A stretch of 64,000 nucleotides of DNA, from positions 35,586,055-35,650,054 of the forward strand of contig NC_057762.1 in NCBI RefSeq assembly GCF_010389155.1, written 5' to 3'. This DNA is from Erigeron canadensis (taxonomy: Eukaryota; Streptophyta; Magnoliopsida; Asterales; Asteraceae). The position numbers and the translations under genes were made by a program. The notes under the pieces were generated by a model that had not been told where the DNA came from, searched no databases, and saw only the letters and a program-made list of their open reading frames with translations. Position 1 is the first letter of the stretch, and every line of letters starts with the position of its first letter. Positions 48,003-58,663 of this stretch are shown piece by piece.

Positions 48003-50649
48003 CTAAACTCGAATAGTCTGAACATATGACATTCATGTAAAGCAACGTGGCAATTCTAGGTACATACCTGAATTGTTTGTTAAAACCATGATGTTTTAAC
48101 TGCGGACTAATCACTTTGGTTACTAATCAGCTTTTTTCTTTTATAACAACTAAATTTTATTATATGATTAATTGAAAAGTTTTCAACCGGAAAAATAACA
48201 ATTACACTTTAGAAATGGGGGTCGCTAACCACCAAGTGAAGTAGTTTTGCCAGTATATATTTGTGCACCTTTTAGCTAGGGATTTTAATGGTGTGATAAC
48301 CTCCACCAAATAAGCTAGTTAAAAATATTGTTTTTGTTTTAACTCTTTTTTTTATAAACCAAATTTTGTTTCCTGAAATAAAGTGTTGATAAATTTATAT
48401 TATACAAGAACAACAAATACAATAACTATATGGAGTTTGGCCATCCTTGTATCTTTTCCAGTATTTCACAATTTCCAACAATGAGAAAGCTGTCAATGAA
48501 AATGTGTAGTAAATTATTTTGCCAATCTAATTTCTACACAGTGATGCCAATATGCATCAAACACCTTTATTTACATTTACAAATACATTAAGTGACGGTA
48601 AAAAAAAAAAAAAAAAATCTTTCTTCTGTTTGCTAATTATGAATCATTTGAATTATACAGTCTGTATGATAATGATGAATAAACAAAACCTTAATCTTTA
48701 GCAATAGGGAAAGTCAAAAAGTCTACAAATGATGCAAATCTTTTACTTAACTTTTTATAACAAGATGATACTGTAAACACTCACTACAATATATATTATC
48801 TATCCTCATATCCTGTTATTAAGAAAATGTTTGAAAAAGGGAATACATCATGGATTAACTGTGTTTATTGCGCTTTAGCAAATCAATGGAAACATAAGTG
48901 CAAAAAAAGTGAAAGTGGCACACCACTAAACCATTTTCAAATCTTGATGGATGGATCACATGAATGCTTAAAACCAACACCCAATTGTGAACTAAACGAA
49001 TATGTTTTTTTTTTAAATTAAAAACAAGGAGAATGACAATGACAAATTTCATTATCCACCATGGATATGATAAGATTGTGACTATTTTGAGATTATATTC
49101 TACAGGAAGTTGTTTTAAATTCGAAAGGTGTGACATCTGAAAACACTAAGCAACGGAAAAAAAAAAAAAAAAGGTTAGAGCTTAGAATCTTTACCATTCT
49201 ACGCCAAGTGACATAGTCGTGTACGCCATGGAATGTATTGAGCCATCGTAACCATAGATTGAGAGAAGCATGTCCAAGATCGAAAGATCGGATGCTAAAT
49301 TCAACAATGAAACGATTACCATATATATAATATAACCCACTAGTTATTTAAGATCATGGTCATGTTATATCTTCTTTTTCCTTTCTCTATATGAGTAAAC
49401 CATTTCATGTTATTGGGCTATCTCTAATGCTAAGAAAGTCTTTAGGCGTCTTTGAGCTATCACATTATATTCTTACAAATCTTTATACATCATTAAAAAT
49501 CTTTCAAATCTTATAATTTTATCTCCAACCATACAAACATCCTCAGATATCCTTACATATCCTTTTACATTCAACTAAAAACAAAAATGTTTTAGGTAAG
49601 GACGAGTAAGGGCATGCCCTTAGGTAAGGGCATCCTTAAAAAAATCTTTAGTTTTGAACAAGCTTTGGCAAAAGATATCCAAAGTTGCTTAAGGACACCC
49701 CATTTGAGATAGCCTGTTTATATTCAAATAACCGCCTACACTATACGTAGTAACGTTGACTTAGAAAAGCTTTAACCCAATAACAAAAGAAGTGTGAGTG
49801 AACCTCTTACCTATCTATAACGTGTCCAACTGCAAATAGCATATAATATAAGCTAGATAAAAAAAGCCTGTTGGGCTGCTAAACCATACAAAGTCCATAT
49901 CTTAGGGTCCATTCGTATAGAAAATTGTATGAATAACTATAGCCTACAGCCCTACACTCTACAGGGTGATTGGTTCCAAAACTTGAAAATTTAGTCGAAT
50001 GCGATTCAGAATTTTCTCTATGTTAACTTAGCATGATAAAAAATAAAAAAAAATTAAAATGATATTCCATCAAATTTTCCTTACAATTTAGGAATCAAAC
50101 GGTCGTATATTATTTATAGTAATCTCCTACAAGTTTAGCTAAAAGTTTAAATGGCAACTACTAATCTACTATGCGTAGAAGAGTTATAAGAGACAGGGTC
50201 CAAATGTTTTTGCTACTTTTTATACCCCAAATCACTTGATATGTCATATCTAAAGATTAAATTTTACAATGGAGACAGCTTGTTCTCCTCTTCTAAAATA
50301 TCGATATTTTTTTCTATGGGAAGTTTACTTCAACAAAAAAATTTGTTTTTTGACAAATAACAATACACCTTTGAAACTTATATAGACATTGGTTTGATTC
50401 TAACTAGAATTTATAATCTGCATCAACAAGTATAATAAGAATGTGATTACCTATATCCATTTAGAAAACGACAATACTATTTCTGGTAAGACAATATCAA
50501 AATGACAATTTTTTAACAGGTTTGACTCTATGAGAGGAACGGACTTTGCATCATGAAACTTATTAATGTATAACTAGTTTCGTAATATTAAACTTCTTTA
50601 CATATACATGAACTGACGTCAAAGTCCAAATTTGAATTAGCAAACAAGA
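48003..50649. other. Intergenic, no gene seen
   Basis: AT-rich with two A-runs (about 48600-48617 and 49157-49172). 49400-49720 and 49905-50105 contain short words in both orientations (AGGGTCCATTCGTATAGAAAAT versus the complement of ATTTAGGAATCAAACGGTC) that may mark another degraded MITE. No coding region supported. Confidence 0.45.
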
Positions 50650-50652
50650 TCA

Positions 50653-51035
50653 GGCCATTGGAAATGAACCTCTCTCGTTAGATACTATCTCTCACTACCA
50701 CCAAATTTCTATATGTCACCTCATTGTTACGTTTTTCATCTCTTATACTGATTTCTCACTAAATTTTTGTTTATGCCACCTCACTGTTACATTTTTCATC
50801 TCTTATTCTCATCTCTCATTACATTTTTGCTGCCAATCTCATCTCTCATTGCATCCCTTCTCTCACTACAATTAAATACTAGAAAACAAATAAACTTACA
50901 CATTCTCTCAACGTCAATCTCTTGCACGAGACTGCATCTCTCGCTCGTCTCTCATCAATGGTGGCGGTATTCCAGTGAGAGATGGGTGAAAGATGACATC
51001 TCTCTCATGTCATCTCTTATCCATTGCCAATGGCC
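50653..51035. mobile_element. MITE with GGCCATTGG ends
   Basis: 383 bp with TCA on both sides (50650-50652 and 51036-51038). Ends GGCCATTGGAAATG and the complement of GGCCATTGGCAATG. CTCTCATT and CATCTCTCAT words repeat along the interior. A 3-bp duplication fits a Harbinger-like or CACTA-like mechanism. It lies 32 bp from the gypsy element. Confidence 0.7.
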
Positions 51036-51067
51036 TCAAAGAAATTAACGAAACGGTTCTGACCATA

Positions 51068-51429
51068 TGATAGAACCCTTAGAGGAGGTTAAGCTCCAAA
51101 GAAATTAAGAGAGAATCAAGAGACTTGGGGCAATTTTCTGTGTCTATTCCTTCAATGCAAAAAAAAATTTAAACGTGCAAAGGATCGGTTTATCACCACA
51201 TCCTCCTTATTTTTAGTGCCACTAACTCTATAATGCAACAACTACTTATATCGTGCAACGTGGAAGTAACTGAATAATAAACTAACAGGACCTATTCAAA
51301 TGCATAAATAAAACATGTGAAAACTAATCATTAAAATGTGCAGGCCTTTTAATAACTCGAGTGGGCCTTGCTTCTTGGATTGGGCTATTGAGTGGACCAT
51401 TGTCTTGAGATGAGCTGTTGGTCGTCTCA
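51068..51429 (-). repeat. 3' LTR of the gypsy element
   Basis: 362 bp, TGATAG...TCTCA on the plus strand. It contains the last 35 codons and stop of the pol frame (stop at 51324). Directly inside it, read on the minus strand, is the polypurine tract AAGAGGGAGGGGA (51442-51430). Confidence 0.95.
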
Positions 51430-53312
51430 TCCCCTCCCTCTTGAGATTCGCCATTGTCCTCAATGGCAGAGAAACCTGGAAACTGAAGTTGCAAGGATGC
51501 TAAATCTTCCCAAGTTGCTTCTTCAAGAGGTTTAGCTTCCCATTGAACTAAAATCTGAGTGTTGCCTATAGCATCTGTGCGCTGATCAAGAATGGATTCT
51601 GATAGTGAACACACCTCAACATCTGGTCCAAAATTGGACAAGTCACCACACCCCTGGTCGTGTTTTCCAAAGCTTGGCTTCAAAAGCGAGACATGAAAGA
51701 CTGGATGGATTCTTGAAGCCGCTGGGAGGTCTAACTTGTAAGCAACGTTGCCAATGCGCTCCAGTATTTTATAGGGACCATAAAAACGTCTTGAAAGTTT
51801 CTGGCTGGAGCGTGATGCCACAGTGGTCTGGCGGTATTTTTGCAGCCGCAAATAGACAAAATCACCTACTGCGAATTCCTTATCCAAGCGCCCCTTGTTA
51901 GCCTGTTTAGTCATTTTTTCCTTGGCAGCAGTAATGGAGACTTTCAACACAGATAGAAGTCGTTGGTGTTCTAGCAAAGAGCTTTCAATAGAGGCTGTGC
52001 AAGTAGCACCAGGAACATAATTATGTATGGATGAAGCATCTTTCCCATAGAGTTCTCGGAAGGGAGACATGTTAATGGCTGAATGAAAACAAGTATTATA
52101 AGAAAACTTAGCTAGGTACAAATAGCGTTCCCACTTGGCGGGCTCGTCCAAAACAAAGGCTCTAAGATACATTTCAAGTCCATGGTTGACAACTTCAGTT
52201 TGGCCATCCGTTTGAGGATGGTAAGCGCTAGAATGCAACAATTTAGTACCCAAAATCTTGAACAATTCTGTCCAAAAGTGGCTGATGAAAATCCTATCTC
52301 GATCGGAAACAATGGTTTTAGGCAAACCATGGAGACAGTATATTTCCTTCATGAAAATGTTGGCAAGGGCAGCGGCAGTGAAAGATGTTGGTAAGGGGAT
52401 AAAGTGGGCAAATTTGGAAAGGCGATCAACAACTACCCATATAGTCGTTTTCCCTTTGGATGGTGGTAAGTGAGTAATAAAGTCCATGGAGATATCCTCC
52501 CAAGGATTAGCGGGAGTAGATAAAGGCTGTAAAAGTCCATAGGGTTTATGATTGGGTGTTTTAATAGCTTGGCAAACTTCACAACATTTAACAAATGCGG
52601 AAACATCTTTTTTTAATCCAACCCAAGTGAATGAACCTGCTAGGCGTTTAGCTGTTGCATTAATGCCCGCGTGGCCTCGCACAACAGAAGAATGGAACTC
52701 TAAAAGTAAACGTTGCCTTAAATCAGAAATAGAAGGAACCAGGAGTTTACCATTGATATACATGAGCCCATCGCGATACAAGTGGTGTGGAAAGGAAGCA
52801 GGGTTAGCTAGAACATCAGTAACCAATTTGTTACCTACAAGATCATTTTGATAGTAATATCGAAGTTCGCCCAGCCAAGTGGCAGTGGGGTGAGAAAGGG
52901 CCATAAGAGTTGGTGTGTCGACACGACTAAGAGCATCAGCAACCTGGTTTTCCTTTCCGGGTTTAAAGTGAATTTCAAAATCATACCCCATCAATTTCGT
53001 TAACCACTTTTGTTGCTCCGGTGTTTGGATGGTTTGAGTAAGGATGTGTTTGAGGCTGTGATGGTCAGTGTAGATACGAAATGGACGACCAAGGAGGTAT
53101 TGGCGCCATTTTTTAACGGCTTCGGTGACGGCATATAGTTCTTTTGTATAGGTGGATTGCCCTTGCATAGTGGGACAAAGCTTCTTGCTAAAAAAAGCAA
53201 TAGGGTGATTGTGCTGAGATAAAACGGCACCAACGGCTTGACCAGATGCATCAGTCGTTACATCAAAAGGTTGTGTGAAGTCGGGTAAGGCAAGGGAAAT
53301 TAGATTTTGCAT
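51324..53312 (-). CDS. Gypsy pol C-terminal ORF: RNase H, integrase, chromodomain
   Basis: An uninterrupted 662-codon frame. RNase H occupies about 10-130 (D21, E58, D83 and the ADALSR box near 125-130). The integrase zinc finger spans about 207-247 (H207, H214, C244, C247). The integrase core has the D277, D337, E373 triad. A GPY-type region follows (FYGPYKILERIGNVAYKL), and a chromodomain-like segment ends near VQWEAKPLEEATWEDL, which would target histone-marked chromatin. The last 35 residues are encoded inside the 3' LTR. The start is just where the frame reopens after a frameshift near 53390; originally it was continuous with RT. Confidence 0.93.
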   Translation of the reverse strand: MQNLISLALPDFTQPFDVTTDASGQAVGAVLSQHNHPIAFFSKKLCPTMQGQSTYTKELYAVTEAVKKWRQYLLGRPFRIYTDHHSLKHILTQTIQTPEQQKWLTKLMGYDFEIHFKPGKENQVADALSRVDTPTLMALSHPTATWLGELRYYYQNDLVGNKLVTDVLANPASFPHHLYRDGLMYINGKLLVPSISDLRQRLLLEFHSSVVRGHAGINATAKRLAGSFTWVGLKKDVSAFVKCCEVCQAIKTPNHKPYGLLQPLSTPANPWEDISMDFITHLPPSKGKTTIWVVVDRLSKFAHFIPLPTSFTAAALANIFMKEIYCLHGLPKTIVSDRDRIFISHFWTELFKILGTKLLHSSAYHPQTDGQTEVVNHGLEMYLRAFVLDEPAKWERYLYLAKFSYNTCFHSAINMSPFRELYGKDASSIHNYVPGATCTASIESSLLEHQRLLSVLKVSITAAKEKMTKQANKGRLDKEFAVGDFVYLRLQKYRQTTVASRSSQKLSRRFYGPYKILERIGNVAYKLDLPAASRIHPVFHVSLLKPSFGKHDQGCGDLSNFGPDVEVCSLSESILDQRTDAIGNTQILVQWEAKPLEEATWEDLASLQLQFPGFSAIEDNGESQEGGDETTNSSSQDNGPLNSPIQEARPTRVIKRPAHFND
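51430..51442 (-). promoter_or_regulatory. Polypurine tract (plus-strand DNA primer)
   Basis: AAGAGGGAGGGGA on the minus strand abuts the 3' LTR boundary, which is the position needed for second-strand priming. Confidence 0.85.
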
Positions 53313-54405
53313 TTGGTGTTTGAGTTTCTCAAAGGCTGTTTGTGCAGAATCATTCCAAGAAAAGCGTTGTTGTTTTAACAGATCAGTAAGGGGGTGGCAA
53401 TATGAGCATAATGGTTAACAAAACGACGATAGTACCCGGTGAGGCCTAGAAATGCACGCAAGGCAGTAAAAGATGTGGGTTGTGGCCACTGCTGAATTGC
53501 TTGAATTTTATCGGGTTCAGGTGCAACTCCTTTGGCTGATATGAGATGTCCCAAAATAGAGACTTCAGAAACACCAAAAACACATTTAGAAGCTTTAGCA
53601 TGAAATTGGTGACTTTGTAGAGTCTGAAATACATGCTCAAGGTGAGCGTGGTGTTCTTAAATAGAGCGGCTATATATCAGAATGTCATCAAAAAATACCA
53701 AGACAAATTGACGGAGAACATCACGAAAAAGATAGTTCATGGCGGCTTGGAATGTGGAAGGTGCATTCGTTAGGCCAAATGGCATCACGACAAATTCATA
53801 ATGGCCATCGGAAGTCCGAAAGGCTGTTTTGTGGATATCCTCCGGGGACACACGGATTTGATGGTATCCCGAGCGTAAGTCAATTTTGGAAAAAATGGTA
53901 GAGCCATGTAATTCGTCGAGAAGTTCATCAATAGTGGGAATAGGGAAGCGATCACGAACAGTTACTGCATTAAGGGCTCGGTAATCAACACAAAAACCCC
54001 AGGTTCCATCTTTCTTCTTAACTAAAAGAACTGGTGAAGAAAAGGGGTTCTGACTTTGGCGAATGATGCCAGTTTGAAGCATGTCACGGATTAGTTGAGT
54101 CATGATCTGTTTTTGGTAATGTGGGTAGCGATAGGGTTTAACATTGACAGGAGTGTTATTGTTGGTAAGAGGAATATGGTGGTCGTGTGGCCGGGTAGGT
54201 GGAAGGGCAATTGTTTCAGAGAATATATTGTGATAATCTGATAGAAGTGTAGCGATAATGGGATCAAGTCTGGAGGCTGACGAGGTGGGTTGATCATTGG
54301 GTATTGACGGTTGGACTGTAAGGGAATGTAGAGAAGCAATGGAACCATGGAGAAGGAGTGTGGAAAGGGAACTGGTGGTGAGTGGCTGAGTAAGTGGCTC
54401 ACCAA
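53313..54405 (-). pseudogene. Gypsy reverse transcriptase, disrupted
   Basis: The clearest piece is 54103-53657: [52 protein letters not shown] and the catalytic [11 protein letters not shown] stop follows YSRSI at about 53657. The thumb and connection region continues (VFGVSEVSILGHLISAKG, GLTGYYRRFVNHYAHI) and a 1-nt frameshift near 53390 separates it from the RNase H frame. Upstream, 54405-54104 is linker sequence between protease and RT. Confidence 0.9.
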
Positions 54406-54424
54406 TCAGGGTACAGGTATCGCC

Positions 54425-55224
54425 ATCTCGTTGGAAAGATAGTTAGGGAACTGAGAAGTTAGCAGTGATGGCGCCTAAGGAGGCCAACCACGAAATACCT
54501 AAAACCACGTCGGCACCTTCAATTGGTAACATGTAAAAAGGTAATGGAATGGGGTGTGTTGAAGGGAAATGGGAACATCTGGGCAATAACAATCACAATG
54601 AATGTGTTGGCCATTACCCACCATAACTTGAAATTTAGGAAGGGGGGTTGTGGGTAGATGTAAGTAGTTGACAATTCTGGGTTGTACAATGTTGTGGGTG
54701 TTTCCACAGTCAATTAAGACAGTTACGAGTGTGTTGTGAATAAAACCTGTAACACGTAGTGTTTGGGTCGATGAGAGGCCAAAAAAAGCAGAGGCGGAAA
54801 GGGCGAAAAAGTGTGGTGGCGATGTAACAACATCCGGGTCCAAGGTAGATGGGTTTTGTTCGATGTTTTTGTGCAGGTTTTCAGAAACGGAGATTTCCTC
54901 ATGATCGACAATCAACAAGAATTGGGGAGGGTTACATTTATGACCGAGGACATACTTTTCCGGGCAACGGAAGCACAGGCCATCCTTACGACGTTGTTGT
55001 ATGGCATCAGGTGAGAGTTTTGTTAGTGGTAAGGGTTTTGGGGGCGTAGGAAGTAAAGGAGCAGAGGTGGCGGAAGCCGTTGTTTTATCAGCTTGGGAAG
55101 CCATGATAGGGGATGAAGAGGGAACTGTCGTGTGGTTTTGCCAGAGAGATTGGTTGGGTTTAGGGGTATAAGGAATTTTGGGCTTGGAGGATTGGGCTAA
55201 TTTATCTTCAATGAGACGGGCCAT
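54425..55224 (-). pseudogene. Gypsy zinc knuckle and aspartic protease, disrupted
   Basis: The frame at 55224-54499 has a gag-type zinc knuckle (CFRCPEKYVLGHKC) and a retropepsin segment with LIDCGNTHN. The usual active site is D-S/T-G, so the Cys at the second position is atypical. The protease continues out of frame near 54525 (IEGADVVLG, then SWLASLG) and hits a stop after NFSVP near 54445. Confidence 0.85.
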
Positions 55225-55928
55225 ACCATAGGCCTCTGAAGGGTGGAGGGTTTAAGTAAGGCCATTTCAACCTGTATTTCCTGTTTAAGACCAGAGATGA
55301 AACAATTCTTCAGAGTTGCCTGAGAAAGGCCAGTGACACGGTTAGACAACCTTTCAAAATCAGTTTGGTAGGCGGTGACGGTGGTGGTTTGACGGAGTTT
55401 TAAAAGTGTGGCCTCATGATTTTCATAGGTGGAAGGACCAAAACGCAACTCGATTTCGCGTTTGAAATCGTGCCATGAGCCTAACAGATTGTTGGTAGCA
55501 AGGTTTTGATACCAAGATAGGGTGTCACCCACAAAGTAAAAGGCAGTGAGTGCAACGCGTTCTTCTGGTGGAATATGGTAGTAACTGAAGTAATTATCGG
55601 CTTGAAAGATCCAACCGAGAGGGTTGGTTCCATTGAATTGAGGAAGGTCGATTTTGGGGGGTTTAATGGGGTTACGGGTATTGGAAGATGAAGAGGAGGC
55701 ATCGTGTTTAGTAGTGTGTTTAGGGGGAGTGAATTTGGAGTCGTCAGTGGTGAGTTGTTCGGTAAGTTTGCTGATGTGGTTTACAAGGTTAGCAGTAGTT
55801 TCAATGAGGGACGAAAGTTGGGTATTGGTGTTTTGTGATGCGAAATTGGTAGCGGCAATGAGTTGTGCAAGTTGGTCTGTGATGGAGGGAGGGTTGTCCT
55901 CTGCGGACGGGTCACGCCGTGGCGGCAT
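55197..55928 (-). CDS. Gypsy gag (capsid) ORF, frameshifted at its end
   Basis: 243 codons from the ATG at 55928 (MPPRRDPSAED). A Ser/Thr-rich head (about 1-90) is followed by a Retrotrans_gag domain (about 95-215: FNGTNPLGWIFQADNYF, FYFVGDTLSWYQNL, EIELRFGPSTYENHEATLLK). A single-base frameshift near 55245 diverts the frame; the true continuation, EAYGMARLIEDKL, is in the next frame and joins the zinc knuckle. It would have formed the particle protein. Confidence 0.88.
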   Translation of the reverse strand: MPPRRDPSAEDNPPSITDQLAQLIAATNFASQNTNTQLSSLIETTANLVNHISKLTEQLTTDDSKFTPPKHTTKHDASSSSSNTRNPIKPPKIDLPQFNGTNPLGWIFQADNYFSYYHIPPEERVALTAFYFVGDTLSWYQNLATNNLLGSWHDFKREIELRFGPSTYENHEATLLKLRQTTTVTAYQTDFERLSNRVTGLSQATLKNCFISGLKQEIQVEMALLKPSTLQRPMVWPVSLKIN

Positions 55929-55938
55929 AGTGGGAGGT

Positions 55939-55961
55939 GGAACGTGAATGAAAGCACCAGA
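55939..55961 (-). promoter_or_regulatory. Primer binding site of the gypsy element
   Basis: Immediately inside the 5' LTR the minus strand reads TC then TGGTGCTTTCATTC. A TGG start matches the complement of a tRNA CCA tail. I cannot name the tRNA with confidence. Confidence 0.6.
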
Positions 55962-56324
55962 TGATAGAACCCTTAGAGGAGGTTAAGCTCCAAAGAAATT
56001 AAGAGAGAATCAAGAGACTTGCGGGAAATTTTCTGTGTCTATTCCTTCAATGCAAAACAGAATTTAAACGTACAAAGGATCGGTTTATCACCACATCCTC
56101 CTTATTTTTAGTGCCACTAACTCTATAATGCAACAACTACTTATATCGTGCAACATGGAAGTAACTGAATAATAAACTAACAGGACCTATTCAAATGCAT
56201 AAATAAAACATGTGAAAACTAATCATTAAAACGTGCAGGCCTTTTAATAACTCGAGTGGGCCTTGCTTCTTGAATTGGGCTGTTGAGTGGACCATTGTCT
56301 TGAGATGAGCTGCTGGTCGTATCA
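55962..56324 (-). repeat. 5' LTR of the gypsy element
   Basis: 363 bp, about 97% identical to the 3' LTR by eye. Bounded by TGATAG and GTATCA (plus strand). Substitutions are scattered and mostly transitions, with one small indel near 56023. Confidence 0.95.
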
Positions 56325-56329
56325 CCATA

Positions 56330-56909
56330 CCAGTGGTATAAACGTGCGCAACCGGATGTAATCTCAAAAATCAATACATTAAGTTGATTTCGCCTCTTTC
56401 CTTCGCTTAGTAATGTTTTTCAAAAATATAACTAAACGATGTGGTTTATCTAATGTTATTGGGTGAGGGGCACGTTGGGGTGGCCAGCTAGTCGGAATTA
56501 GACTTGTATTTTTTATGAAGTGTAGGTTATGTTCAAATTACTTGTATTTTTTATGGATCCGAGTGGCTACATGTATTGTCCAATCCTGGTTAAATTAGTG
56601 TAAAGGAGACTGAGCAAGCCAAAAAGAATATTGCAGAATTTTGGAACAACTTATAAATAGTTTACATGTAAAAGCATAGAAACTCTATAAAAAACTATTC
56701 ACCCTACATCATCCAGGGGTAAAAACAAGTTTTGAGAAACCACCCACAGTAAATTATACATTTCCAATACTTCTGCAATGCAGATTGGTGCAATAAATTG
56801 GAAATATAACTCTGTTTCTTACCAATCTTTTCATTGTAAGAATATTTTCTTGATACTTGGTGGTTTTTACCGTGAGGTAGGTTTTGTACCTACTCTGAAG
56901 TCTGAAGCA
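56330..56909. other. Intergenic, no gene seen
   Basis: Between the gypsy element and the MULE-like element; no coding region or defined repeat. Confidence 0.5.
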
Positions 56910-56919
56910 TAACTTTCAG

Positions 56920-57808
56920 GAGTTAATAACCAAAATGGTGTGTTTGAAAAAAGTAATTACCAAAATGGTGTACTTTAAAAAATATTTGCTAACATGGTGT
57001 TTTTTTAAAAGTTATTTACCAGAATAGTGTTTTTATAAATTTTTGATTATTTTGCCTAAAAAACTAGATTTTACTAATTTACCATTTTTAAGAGACCATT
57101 TAAACTTAAAAGCTTGAAACCAAACTAATATTTTAACCAATATATTTAAGAACTTATCATAAAAATAAATTTTAATATTTCGTGATGTAACGATAATCGA
57201 TCAACGTAAAAAAATAAAATCTAAAATATGATACATATTCATTCTCTTCTTAGTTCTATAGATAGTAGTAATCTCAAATTACAATATTCTACCAAAAAAT
57301 GTTAAGCTAAATATATAATAAAGAGAAAAATCCATAAAAATCAATATTTTTACCAAAAGTTTCTAATAGGTTCCACTTAATAGATGAAAATTAAATAAGT
57401 TCCTTTTAATAAAATTTAATGTAAAAAGGTTATCTTTTATGAATTTTTCCATATAATAAAAAACAACAAATTAAAGAACGAAACGTAACTTCTGTTTAAT
57501 TTGTAAATAAAATTTGAATAAAAAAAAAAGTAAGTTAGCTTTTATTTAATAGAACAAAAGTTCCTAACATATGTTTTTGCAAAGACAATAACTATTTTAA
57601 AAATTTGATTTCAAACTTTTAAGTTTTAATGGTCTAGTAAAGATGGTAAAATAAATAGAATTTAACTTCTAAGTAAAATAATACAAAACTTACAAAAACA
57701 CCATTATGGTAAATAATTTTAAAGAAAACACCATTTTAACAAATATTTTTAAAAATACACCATTTTAATAATTATTTTTTCCAAATACACCATTTTGGGT
57801 ATTAACTC
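56920..57808. mobile_element. MULE-like TIR element with AAAATGGTGT repeats
   Basis: 889 bp flanked by a 10-bp duplication TAACTTTCAG (56910-56919 and 57809-57818). Starts GAGTTAATAACCAAAATGG and ends with the complement of GAGTTAATACCCAAAATGG. ACCAAAATGGTGT repeats about every 30 bp inward from both ends. No ORF. Related ACCATTTTGGG-type words occur inside the 1227/4323 duplication (near 1590 and 4752), suggesting a relative there. Confidence 0.85.
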
Positions 57809-58120
57809 TAACTTTCAGGAGGTCCATTAGTCCATGGACCATTGTTCTCAAAATCACATGGGGTTTTCCAAGTCAAGATTACTTGTACCTTATGTAATAG
57901 TATTTGTACTTTTTTAATAACAAGTTTTATATTTAACAAATACACTTGTGTCACCTCTTATCCCAGCCAAAAGTTAAGAAACCTGTCTCTATATTAAATG
58001 AAATGTATTATTTTTGTCCCTGCTGTGCTGGGCTTCTGCACAACACCTGCAGTCCTGCAACTTACACCAGGAATTTTCAACATTATTCAACTATTTTACA
58101 GTGAGTAGTCCTCACACTTT

Positions 58121-58515
58121 CAGAGATTTCAAAACTAGATCCTCGCATCTTCTCACTTTCTATATTTAGTCCTTCAACTTTTACAGGTGGGACAAAAACA
58201 AACACCATAAAATCTTACTTTACATCCATACATTATAATCACTGAACACAGTTTTGACCGAGTACAAGAAGTCATGAACAAGTCCAGCAAGTGTTGAAAA
58301 AAAATTCTAAAATCACACACATTCAGGATCTTTCAAAAACTAAGGCCTCACATCTTCTCACTTTCTATATTTGGTCCTCCAACTTTTACAGATGGGACAA
58401 AAACAAACACCATAGTAAATTAGTAACATCCACACATTAATATCACTGAACACAGTTGACTGAGTACAAGAAGTAGTCCAGGAAGTGTTGAAAATTCTCA
58501 AATCACACACATTCA
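58121..58515. repeat. About 200-bp tandem duplication beside the Aux/IAA 3' end
   Basis: Two direct units (about 58121-58323 and 58324-58515) share CATCTTCTCACTTTCTATAT, ACAAAAACAAACACCATA and AATCACACACATTCA. The duplication is about 150 bp beyond the stop codon of the minus-strand gene and may affect its 3' UTR or terminator. Confidence 0.9.
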
Positions 58516-58663
58516 TCAAATACAAAAGACAATAGTTGAAAACAGAAGTTTCCTATAATATAACCAACATATAACATTAGAAATTAGAAACATTTTTCTC
58601 TTACTATTCATAGAAATATAGAAGGAAACAGGGCACTTCTCTTTCTGCATTCAAAACATAAAG

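Larger units (their letters stand above)
51068..56324 (-). mobile_element. Complete but mutated Ty3/gypsy chromovirus (Reina-like size)
   Basis: 5257 bp, transcribed on the minus strand, flanked by a perfect 5-bp target duplication CCATA (51063-51067 and 56325-56329). Short LTRs (about 362 bp), order gag, zinc knuckle, protease, RT, RNase H, integrase and a C-terminal chromodomain-like segment identify a chromovirus; the short LTRs and about 5-kb length suggest the Reina clade (inference). About a dozen LTR differences by eye over about 362 columns imply insertion of order a million years ago under usual plant rates. Frameshifts and stops in gag, protease and RT make it non-autonomous now. 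Confidence 0.95.
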
